The notes beneath the pieces are model-generated. The model saw only the letters and a list, made by a program, of their open reading frames with translations, did no database searches and was not told the origin of the DNA. Source: Ohtaekwangia koreensis (GTDB lineage Bacteria; Bacteroidota; Bacteroidia; Cytophagales; Cyclobacteriaceae). Taken from it: a DNA stretch of 64,000 nt. Within the stretch, counting starts at the first letter, position 1, and every line of letters starts with the position of its first letter. Below, one piece after another: positions 57,116-64,000 of the stretch. The stretch lies in contig NZ_FUZU01000004.1 of the NCBI RefSeq assembly GCF_900167975.1, positions 372,001 through 436,000 of the forward strand. Reading direction: 5' to 3'. The translations under genes were made by a program, and so were the position numbers.

Positions 57116-57145
57116 CGTTATCCGTTATTCAGTTAATCGTTATTC
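57116..57145 (-). repeat. Repeated leader GAATAACGATTAACTGAATAACGGATAACG, actB copy
   Basis: On the coding strand GAATAACGATTAACT and GAATAACGGATAACG lie 12 bases upstream of the actB start codon, matching the actF and actC copies. Confidence 0.6.
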
Positions 57146-57155
57146 TTCTTAAATC

Positions 57156-58406
57156 TTAGTAGTGACACTTAGAACATTCAAGTCCACCGATGTCTTCTAC
57201 TTTCATTGGTGTTTTCTTGGACTGATTGTGAATCTCTACCAGGTTATCGTAATAAGCATTGCCTTTTGTATTAACATCGGTCTTACGATGGCAATCTATA
57301 CACCATCCCATGGTTAACAGGGAGTGTTGACGAACAACATCCATAGTTTCAATTGGACCGTGGCAAGTCTGACATTCAACGCCTGCTACATTTACGTGTT
57401 GAGCGTGGTTGAAATATGCCAAGTCAGGAAGGTTGTGAATACGTACCCATTCAATTGGCTTATTCGTTTCGTATGCCTTAACAATTTTACCGATCTCGGC
57501 ATCTCCTGTGATTGTACCTGTTTTGATCTGGTTGTGGCAGTTCATACAGATATTAACAGAAGGGATTGTAGCACTCTTATTCTTCATCACACCAACGTGG
57601 CAATACTTACAGTCAATTTCATATTGACCAGCGTGGATCTTGTGAGAGAAAGCAATTGGTTGTTTCGGAGCATATCCTTGTTGAACACCTACAGAGTATA
57701 GACCGTTGATCACAGCTTTGAAACCAAGTGCTGCAGTAAGGAATACAACTATAAATACAAAGCCTCTGCTTTTGAAGATTGAACCAGTTGTTACTGTTGG
57801 ATGAACAACTTCTTTATCTTCTTCGGTTAAAGTTTTCTGATCGATGAATCTCTTCAATGCTGATACCAGGAATCCCAATACGATCAGCAGCAGTATCAGT
57901 ATGATGATCATACCAACCAGTATAACATTGAGGTATGTTGAAGGAAGACCTGTGTTTGCTGCGGGCTGTCCACCTCCGTCTGGTGTAGTTTGAGCTGCAG
58001 CGTCTGGTGCTGGCTTATCTGCTTCTGCCTTTATATAGGCAAGGATGTTCATGATGTCTTCGTCCTTGAAAGAGGAGAAGGCAGTCATTTGAGTTTTGTT
58101 ATACTCGTTGTAAAGTTTTACAGCGTATGGCTCTCCGCTGGCAATGACAGCTGATGAGTTCTTTACAAAAGACTTGATCCAGTCAATGGATGGTGTGCGA
58201 TCATATACACCGGCCAATGCTGGACCAACCAATTTCTGTTGTACTCTGTGACAAGCTTTACAGTTCGCATTAAATAACGCCTGACCTGCGTTTATAGCAG
58301 CAGGATCTTTAGAAATTTCCTGAGCGTAATTGTTAAAACTAATTAATGCGAAAACGAGGACGAGAGTAAAGAACTTGCAAGCGGTAGAAGTGAAATGTTT
58401 TATCAT
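57156..58406 (-). CDS. actA: Alternative complex III, ActA (monoheme domain fused to pentaheme cytochrome c)
   Basis: The start is ATG 58406 (MIKHFTSTACKFFTLVLVF), 416 residues with a signal peptide ending near NNYAQ; a TAAATTTG -7 box at 58469-58476 supports this start over the longer frame to 58493. There are six CxxCH motifs: CKACH in the N-terminal domain, then after a membrane helix CKYCH, CMNCH, CQTCH, CIDCH and CSKCH. The last five are the usual pentaheme ActA; the first is an additional cytochrome c domain. It receives electrons from ActB and hands them toward the oxidase. First gene of the operon. Confidence 0.94.
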   Translation of the reverse strand: MIKHFTSTACKFFTLVLVFALISFNNYAQEISKDPAAINAGQALFNANCKACHRVQQKLVGPALAGVYDRTPSIDWIKSFVKNSSAVIASGEPYAVKLYNEYNKTQMTAFSSFKDEDIMNILAYIKAEADKPAPDAAAQTTPDGGGQPAANTGLPSTYLNVILVGMIIILILLLIVLGFLVSALKRFIDQKTLTEEDKEVVHPTVTTGSIFKSRGFVFIVVFLTAALGFKAVINGLYSVGVQQGYAPKQPIAFSHKIHAGQYEIDCKYCHVGVMKNKSATIPSVNICMNCHNQIKTGTITGDAEIGKIVKAYETNKPIEWVRIHNLPDLAYFNHAQHVNVAGVECQTCHGPIETMDVVRQHSLLTMGWCIDCHRKTDVNTKGNAYYDNLVEIHNQSKKTPMKVEDIGGLECSKCHY

Positions 58407-58468
58407 GTTAGGTTCAGTGTCCGTTTTCAAAACAAGCGGCACAAATCTACTATCGGAACTCATTTTTT

Positions 58469-58476
58469 CAAATTTA
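58469..58476 (-). promoter_or_regulatory. -7 box TAAATTTG upstream of the act operon
   Basis: An exact TAnnTTTG match on the minus strand lies about 60 bases upstream of the actA ATG at 58406. A weak TTTA lies 17 bases upstream of it. It would be the main promoter of the respiratory supercluster. Confidence 0.5.
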
Positions 58477-58728
58477 TTTGATTCGTTGCGCAATAAATAA
58501 TGACGAAAATCTTACCTCAAATGAGGTTTTTAATACAATTCCATCACTGCGCGCGAAGGTATAAACGGAAAGCCAAGTTGACGTAGAAAATATATAATAA
58601 AATGTAATTTAGAATGATTCTTAAAAACTTTGAGGTATAGATTGGACCAACTATAGTCTTGACAAGTGTGTTTAAGTCTGCTGCATTAGAAAATCATTAA
58701 GAAGTTCCACCATAAAAGGGATGTAACA

Positions 58729-60696
58729 TCACTTTTTCTTAAAGACCAAGTCGGCTTGTTGTACTGCTATAACCCGGTTAAAGAGCTCTTTCAAAAAATG
58801 ATATTCTTCAGAGGCAAAAATCGTTTTCGAAATCTGCAATGAGTTATTAATGGTTAATCGATTTGGCATGTTTTGAATATCAAACAAGTAGCGGCCTCCG
58901 GCATTCGGTAATGCCAGACCAATTTTTTGAGGAAGGTCAACGGGCTCGATTGTCGTTGGATATTCCAGGTTGAGGATGAGTGTTTCATCCAGCGGTACTC
59001 CGAAGTCAACCGGATAGAGTCGCTCCTCTGATTTGAATGGATTCTGCTCCCAGCGGCCAATGATGAAAGGGTTGAAAAGGAAATTGGCGGCATTCATATT
59101 TTCATAACCAGCCATTTCAATATCCAATTTCACAACAAGAGGCTTATTTAGTACATCAGTATTTTCAATTTTAAAATCTTTGATCTCCAGATTATTCATC
59201 TTTTTACCAAGCTCATGTACAAACTCCTTATCACTCCCGGCATTATGAAGTTCTTTTCGTTTGGTCAGTGCAGCATAACCATTGTAGGTGGTTTGAAGTG
59301 TACCCTTAAAAATTCCATCTGACTCCAGCTTGAGATTTACCAACGTAATGCGCTTTGATTTCTCAGAAGGCTTCAGTTCATACCAATAAGATTCCTTCTC
59401 TCCCAGCACCCTCCCCTTGCCATTCAGGCATCGCTGTGGTAGTAATCCAAACGGAAGAAAATCATCGGTGGCATCCAGCAGATATACCTTATCGTTTATG
59501 TTTAGCTTGGCAACCACGTAGTTGAAGTCGCTTAGCACCGGATGAATCTCCGTTGCCAATCCGTTTTCACGAGTCGATAACATCAATGGTTCTACATTCA
59601 AGCCTGCATATTTCAGCGCAGCAATCAGAGTAAGATTGATATCGCCAACATTGCCTGCTCTCTTATCAAACGCTTTTTTTATTCCGAACTCGCTATACTT
59701 ACCATAAACGTCATCCCAACGATACCATAATTTTATAAACTCATATATCTTCTTTGCTTTTTCAAGCGGATCGCTCTCTCCTGTTAAAAGCAACTCTACA
59801 TGTTCGTCAACGATATCTTTACCACGCTTTATTTGCAATCCGAATTTTTCATCCCGACGAAGTTCTTCTTCAACATCCTTCCACTCTTTGGTAATCTTAT
59901 TCTTGCGGCCATCAAAGTATTGTATTTCCGAGAGTTCAAAATTGATCATGGAGAGGAAGTTCGATTTTGCGGTCATATACTCCTCCTCTTTAAATGCCGG
60001 TATATCTTTCATAGCCCATTTAAACCTGGCGCAATCTGCACGGTATCCTCCTCCGGGAGTATAGCAATCGCGGATGAGTTCACTTTCGTTTTTGCTTAAC
60101 TGTTGATATCCCTTCAGCGTAATATTAAATTTATAGTTTGCCGGTACCGTGGCCCAATACTCACTCATCACCTTGGGAATATCACTTTGAAATTCCCAGT
60201 TATGAAAATTAAAAATGAAAGGAGATTCGACGATATAGTGTACCTCGATCACGCTTCCAACGCGAACATTAGGAATAGCGAACTTTACTATATCTAAATA
60301 CTTGCTCGCATTTTCAGTAAATTGATTTTTACTCTCCAGCTTCGTTTCTCGCATGGTTCCATTCTCATAGTTGTAGCTGGATGCCTTTACTGACCGAACG
60401 CGTTCAACACGTGATTCATTTTTATACAATGGTATCTGGAAATCAGCTTGGTCAAGTCCGTTCTTTTTCAGAATCTTGATCTTGGCGTGATATTCAAACA
60501 GTAAATTATTGTCGTTGCTGTTGTCAATGTAAGCTTCACCAAACTCGTTCAAAATCACGGCTACAGCAGCAGTGTCTTTTTCATACACTTTGATATCGAG
60601 ATCCCGGTAGGTAGTCTGACCATATGGAAATCCATGATCTTGTGCGAACGAAAATAACGGGGATATAAAAAGAAGGGCGAGTAAAGAAAACTTCAT
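58729..60696 (-). CDS. DUF3857 / transglutaminase-like secreted protein with replaced catalytic residues
   Basis: The start is ATG 60696 (MKFSLLALLFISPLFSFAQ), which gives a signal peptide and 655 residues. The N-terminal half is the DUF3857 beta domain (YHAKIKILKKNGLDQADFQIP); the middle is a transglutaminase-like domain (KIYEFIKLWYRWDDVYGKYS, then RAGNVGDINLTLIAALKYAGLNVEPLML and DFNYVVAKLNINDKVYLLDATDDFLPFG). Where active members have a Cys the sequence reads GDIN, and the His position is Tyr in DFNYV; the Asp in LLDATDD remains. It is therefore probably inactive as a protease or transglutaminase, a state common in this family in Bacteroidota. Its role is unknown. It is a single gene. Confidence 0.85.
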   Translation of the reverse strand: MKFSLLALLFISPLFSFAQDHGFPYGQTTYRDLDIKVYEKDTAAVAVILNEFGEAYIDNSNDNNLLFEYHAKIKILKKNGLDQADFQIPLYKNESRVERVRSVKASSYNYENGTMRETKLESKNQFTENASKYLDIVKFAIPNVRVGSVIEVHYIVESPFIFNFHNWEFQSDIPKVMSEYWATVPANYKFNITLKGYQQLSKNESELIRDCYTPGGGYRADCARFKWAMKDIPAFKEEEYMTAKSNFLSMINFELSEIQYFDGRKNKITKEWKDVEEELRRDEKFGLQIKRGKDIVDEHVELLLTGESDPLEKAKKIYEFIKLWYRWDDVYGKYSEFGIKKAFDKRAGNVGDINLTLIAALKYAGLNVEPLMLSTRENGLATEIHPVLSDFNYVVAKLNINDKVYLLDATDDFLPFGLLPQRCLNGKGRVLGEKESYWYELKPSEKSKRITLVNLKLESDGIFKGTLQTTYNGYAALTKRKELHNAGSDKEFVHELGKKMNNLEIKDFKIENTDVLNKPLVVKLDIEMAGYENMNAANFLFNPFIIGRWEQNPFKSEERLYPVDFGVPLDETLILNLEYPTTIEPVDLPQKIGLALPNAGGRYLFDIQNMPNRLTINNSLQISKTIFASEEYHFLKELFNRVIAVQQADLVFKKK

Positions 60697-60848
60697 ACAG
60701 GTAGCGCAGGTTTCCCTGCAAGTTAATGAATATAGCACGTGCTTCAATACGTTTGCCTATACCACGGTTTCTATAAGTAGAATTGTATCGATACTATTTT
60801 ATAACAGCGGTTTTTATGTTTATTAATTTTTGTCACCATTTTTGAAAA

Positions 60849-61355
60849 ATGAAAATAGGTCTTCTTTCCGACACGCATAGTTACCTTGATAAAAAGGTGT
60901 TTGAGTATTTTAAAGATTGTGATGAAGTATGGCATGCCGGAGATATAGGAGAAAAAATCGTAGCCGATGAGCTTGAAAAGTTTAAACCTTTTCGGGCGGT
61001 ATATGGAAATATAGATGATAAAAACCTGCAGGCTTTATATCCTGAAGATCTGCATTTCACCTGCGAAGGACTTACGATCTGGATGACGCACATCGGTGGT
61101 GCGCCTCCTAATTATAATCCAAGAGTAAAAAAAATTCTTCGCGTGCAGACTCCGGATATATTTATCTGCGGGCACTCTCACATTTTACGAATCAAACGTG
61201 ACCCTGCTTTGCATGGAATGCTATACATGAATCCAGGTGCTGCCGGCAATCACGGGTTTCATGTTATGAAAACCATCGTCCGATTTGAAATCGTGAAAAA
61301 GGAAATTAAGAATATGGAAGTGATTGAATTAGGAAAACGCGGAGCACTTGTATAA
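60849..61355 (+). CDS. YfcE-like metallophosphoesterase
   Basis: This 168-residue protein has the calcineurin-like phosphoesterase metal ligands in order: LSDTHSYLD, VWHAGDIGE, VYGNIDD, WMTHIGG and FICGHSHILR. It matches the YfcE/MJ0936 group of small soluble phosphodiesterases. The natural substrate is unknown. It is a single gene on the plus strand between two minus-strand genes. Confidence 0.93.
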   Translation: MKIGLLSDTHSYLDKKVFEYFKDCDEVWHAGDIGEKIVADELEKFKPFRAVYGNIDDKNLQALYPEDLHFTCEGLTIWMTHIGGAPPNYNPRVKKILRVQTPDIFICGHSHILRIKRDPALHGMLYMNPGAAGNHGFHVMKTIVRFEIVKKEIKNMEVIELGKRGALV

Positions 61356-61364
61356 GAAGTTTTG

Positions 61365-61853
61365 TTAAAACCGGTAACAAAGTGAAGCTCCATTTCCATT
61401 CAGGTTGAATGAAACTGTTTCTCCTTCATGCTGCTCCAGGTAGCGCTTGTATTTTTTTGCTCCTTTACTCCAAAGGATAACACCCGGAATTGTCATACCA
61501 AGACCACCAGCAATCATCACTACACCAAGTGCTGCTTTCGGATCGCCTTCTTCATAATTTCCGGTATTGGAATTATATCCTGTGCTATAGTAGGATTCTT
61601 CTGCACTGGCGAAAACTGCGATTCCTCCAATCAACATAGCACCACCTAAAATGGTAAGTGTGCGACCGGCATTACGCATACGCAATCCAGGAGGAGAAAA
61701 AGGTTTATACTCTCCCAAGCCAGCGGGATTAATAATTATAGGGCTAATCTGTGTTTCGCTTTTCTTATCGGAGGAAGCAAATGATTGATTGAACTGAGCC
61801 TGGGCAGATACGCCCATCATCAGTAATAGAATTACAACGAGTGTTGTTCTCAT
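61365..61853 (-). CDS. Small membrane/secreted protein of unknown function
   Basis: This 162-residue protein has a signal peptide (LVVILLLMMGVSAQAQF), a proline-rich segment (IIINPAGLGEYKPFSPPGL), then two membrane helices (ILGGAMLIGGIAVFASA and ALGVVMIAGGLGMTIPGVILW) and a C-terminal strand-like region ending in LCYRF. The composition suggests an outer- or inner-membrane protein typical of Bacteroidota. I do not recognise the family. Confidence 0.55.
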   Translation of the reverse strand: MRTTLVVILLLMMGVSAQAQFNQSFASSDKKSETQISPIIINPAGLGEYKPFSPPGLRMRNAGRTLTILGGAMLIGGIAVFASAEESYYSTGYNSNTGNYEEGDPKAALGVVMIAGGLGMTIPGVILWSKGAKKYKRYLEQHEGETVSFNLNGNGASLCYRF

Positions 61854-61908
61854 ACAACAAAACAGGAATAAGGTTAGGTTAGGATTTAAAGGTTGACCAG
61901 TCGTTAAT

Positions 61909-63033
61909 CTAAACGTACTGGTTCAACATTACTGGCATCACCAGCATCAGTATATCTTCGCTTTCGTCTTTCTCTACTGGTAAAATTACACCAGCTTTAT
62001 TAGGAGCAGACATTGTTAATCTGATCTTATCGGAGTCTAAATTCGTCAGCATTTCAATGAGGAACTTGGCGTTAAAACCAATCTCGATGTCTTCACCTTC
62101 GTGCTCACAGCTAAGTCTTTCATTCGCTTCGTTAGAGAAATCCAGATCCTCTGCAGAGATCTGCAATTCGCTGCCCGTGATCTTCAAACGTACCTGGTGA
62201 GTAGTTTTATTTGCGTAGATGGAAATACGTTTCAATGCACCAAGCAGATCATTACGCTCGATTGTCATCTTGATATTATTTCCGGAAGGAATTACGTTAT
62301 CGTAATCAGGGAAACGCTCATCGATCAAACGACAGATCATTTTGATGTTACCAAATTTGAAGAATGCGTTCGACATATTGAAGTTCAGGCTCACATCTGT
62401 ATTTTCAGATGGCAACGTTGCCTTCAACAAGTTCAATGCTTTACGCGGGATGATGATCGAATTTCCATTATCCGATTTAACATCTGTTCTTCTATAGCGC
62501 ACCAGGCGGTGACCGTCTGTTGCAACAAATGTTGTGTTCTTATCGCCAAGATTTACATACACACCTGTCATGGCAGGGCGAAGCTCATCATTGCTGGTAG
62601 CGAAAATTGTATTGTTAACCGCGCGAGATAAAACCTCGGTAGAGATCTCGGCAGAAAAGTCATTGGATACGGTAGGCACTTTCGGAAAATCCGTAGCGTT
62701 CTCACCGGAGAGCTTATAACGACCGTTGTCAGAAATGATCTCTACGCTATAAGTAGAGTCGTCAATTGAAAATGTAACCGGTTGCTCGGGCAGGTTCTTA
62801 AGTGTATCCAACAGGATACGAGCCGGTACCGCGATGCTTCCTTTTTCTTTTGATTCAACCTGGATCTCCGTGATCATGGAGGTCTGAAGATCAGAAGCAG
62901 TTACCGTTAAACTTCCTTTTTCCAGTTCAAACAAGAAATTCTCCAGGATAGGAACTACCGGATTTGTGGTAATTACACCATTAATGTTAGAAAGTTGCTT
63001 CAGGAGGTAGGCAGAGTTAACGATGAACTTCAT
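61909..63033 (-). CDS. dnaN: DNA polymerase III beta subunit (sliding clamp)
   Basis: This 374-residue protein has the three-domain beta clamp pattern: MKFIVNSAYLLKQLSNINGVI and LENFLFELEKGSLTVTASDLQTSMITEI near the N-terminus, FATSNDELRPAMTGVYVNLG, ATDGHRLVRYRR, FPDYDNVIP, and the C-terminal LMLVMPVMLNQYV which ends in the usual hydrophobic tail. It forms a ring that tethers DNA polymerase to DNA. It lies about 100 bases downstream of the DUF4340 gene. No dnaA neighbour is present, as is normal in this phylum. Confidence 0.97.
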   Translation of the reverse strand: MKFIVNSAYLLKQLSNINGVITTNPVVPILENFLFELEKGSLTVTASDLQTSMITEIQVESKEKGSIAVPARILLDTLKNLPEQPVTFSIDDSTYSVEIISDNGRYKLSGENATDFPKVPTVSNDFSAEISTEVLSRAVNNTIFATSNDELRPAMTGVYVNLGDKNTTFVATDGHRLVRYRRTDVKSDNGNSIIIPRKALNLLKATLPSENTDVSLNFNMSNAFFKFGNIKMICRLIDERFPDYDNVIPSGNNIKMTIERNDLLGALKRISIYANKTTHQVRLKITGSELQISAEDLDFSNEANERLSCEHEGEDIEIGFNAKFLIEMLTNLDSDKIRLTMSAPNKAGVILPVEKDESEDILMLVMPVMLNQYV

Positions 63034-63135
63034 TCGTGAAAAAGTGTTTGTGGTTGTGTAAAGCGGGGTAAAGTTATAAAGAAAACCGGATTATAAAACG
63101 ACCTGAAAAATGCAAAAAAACAACAACTCAGAAAA

Positions 63136-64000
63136 TCATTTGATAAAATATCTTTTCGGATGAAGAATTGTTCTGATTTTGTTCTCGTGAAGTAAGGCCC
63201 AATCGTTCTCCACCAACCCTAAAAATTGTCCGGTTCGATCGGGCGGAAATATTTTAAGTGAATATTTTTTGTCTGCAATATCCGTAATGGTTAACGTGAG
63301 CAAGGGTGCGGTTGCTTTTGTCACGCTATCAAGCCTGGGTGTCGCTTCGATGTATTCATCTACGGTGAGCAGCGACACAGCATCAAGGTAATTGTTGATC
63401 TTGGCAGTATCCGTTTCAACACCTTTAATTCCGAAGAAGCTTTCATCCATCTCTACGAGAAAATTATCGGCATCGTGATTCGGAAAATGTGCTTCCAGAT
63501 TTTTGAAGTTACGCCAGTTAAAACCGAATACATACTTATCGCGCCAGCCACTTGCAGGCAATTCAAATATTCCGGAAACATATACCCTGTATCCCGGAAT
63601 TGTCATTATATAAGGAACATCGTCTGAAGTCCCTTTAAAATAAGCCTGCGTCTTCTGATCATTTCCTGCAGCAAAAAATTCCTCCACTATATTTCCTCCT
63701 GATATTAACGAGACCTTTACACCATGTTGCGCCATCGCCTTACCGATGGAATCACGTTGTGATGCAACCACTGGTCTTTTTGGTCGGGCTTCACGGAGGG
63801 TAGCAAACAATACTTCGATCATATTACGATCTGCGTTGTAAGTACCATTCACTTTCCAGGCAGAGCCCATATATTTCAAGTCAATCTTTCCGGAAGGTGA
63901 TTCAAGAACAACTTCATTCACAGCTTTTAAATCTGCTTGTCTGAAAATGTTTTCATCTATATCATACGTGTTATCTTTTTTGCCAAACCAAAAGACTACT
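63136..64000 (-). CDS. DUF4340-type exported protein, C-terminal part (runs off right edge)
   Basis: The frame is open from the window edge to the stop at 63136; upstream of the GTG at 63921 it continues in the same frame (WFGKKDNTYDIDENIFRQAD), so the true start is beyond the window. The visible part has the DUF4340 pattern: an initial beta strand block (VNEVVLESPSGKIDLKYMG), AWKVNGTYNADRNMIEVLF, TIPGYRVYVSG and GIKGVETDTAKINNYLDAVSLLTVDEYI. In Bacteroidota DUF4340 genes often lie downstream of gliding-motility ABC transporter genes gldF and gldG, which would be expected to the right. Here it is directly upstream of dnaN. Confidence 0.75.
   Translation of the reverse strand, partial: VVFWFGKKDNTYDIDENIFRQADLKAVNEVVLESPSGKIDLKYMGSAWKVNGTYNADRNMIEVLFATLREARPKRPVVASQRDSIGKAMAQHGVKVSLISGGNIVEEFFAAGNDQKTQAYFKGTSDDVPYIMTIPGYRVYVSGIFELPASGWRDKYVFGFNWRNFKNLEAHFPNHDADNFLVEMDESFFGIKGVETDTAKINNYLDAVSLLTVDEYIEATPRLDSVTKATAPLLTLTITDIADKKYSLKIFPPDRTGQFLGLVENDWALLHENKIRTILHPKRYFIK

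Noticed and set aside
57156-58493. Longer start for ActA at 58493
   Set aside because: It is a TTG codon and the -7 box TAAATTTG lies inside the extra part; a signal peptide starts at the ATG 58406.

Overview
The window looks like a chromosomal segment of a Bacteroidota bacterium, most likely an aerobic Cytophagales-type organism. Reasons: SusC/TonB-dependent receptors with a carboxypeptidase-like N-terminal domain, a DUF4249 partner lipoprotein, alternative complex III (Act) fused to a cytochrome oxidase operon, an ECF sigma factor followed by a Bacteroidota-type membrane protein, and several promoters of the Bacteroidota form TTG-N19/20-TAnnTTTG. No rRNA operon, insertion sequence, prophage or CRISPR array was seen. 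Species-level identity is not claimed.

Layout. 1-1139: N-terminal part of a SusC-type receptor running off the left edge, with an operator-like palindrome upstream. 1473-2030: DUF4142 lipoprotein. 2181-8473 (minus): TetR regulator, TolC-type channel, membrane fusion protein and RND pump, a complete efflux operon with an operator-like repeat in front of the regulator. 8730-11712 (minus): acetyltransferase, small secreted protein, sulfatase. 12295-13520 (plus): ECF sigma factor, membrane protein and what looks like a broken short lipoprotein gene. 13706-14971: tRNA-Glu and divergent GAPDH. 15158-19620: DnaJ-TPR membrane protein, TerB-like protein, histidine kinase plus SnoaL-like protein, small membrane protein. 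19798-24404: class III aminotransferase, AI-2E-type permease, then HslV and pyruvate dehydrogenase E2 on the minus strand. 24521-30807 (minus): zinc-protease/TolB/beta-barrel protein, DUF4249 lipoprotein, TonB receptor. 31035-33831: small membrane peptide, bestrophin, and an SPFH / two-TM / ribbon-helix-helix cassette. 33949-41119: secreted protein, MtgA, ABC-F ATPase, and a very large NtrY-like sensor kinase.

41205-58406 (minus) is the core of the window: a respiratory supercluster reading ActA-ActB-ActC-ActD-ActE-ActF, CoxB-CoxA, CtaA (heme A synthase), CtaB (heme O synthase), two subunit III proteins, subunit IV, a Sco-like protein that has lost its copper ligands, DUF420 (CtaM-like), a small CAMC protein and DUF983. 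Together these move electrons from menaquinol through alternative complex III to a heme-copper oxidase and supply heme A and assembly factors. 58729-64000: transglutaminase-like pseudoenzyme, YfcE-type phosphoesterase, small secreted protein, DnaN, and a DUF4340 protein that runs off the right edge.

The signals I think most worth a second look are a repeated TAACGAATAACG-type leader placed about 8-12 nt upstream of the start codons of three act genes (with a partial copy at a cox gene); the Sco-like protein without copper ligands; an ABC-F ATPase whose second Walker A is absent; the SPFH/two-TM/RHH cassette; and a general excess of the tetranucleotide TATA across coding and non-coding DNA. 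I did not find a clear novel defence or mobile system.
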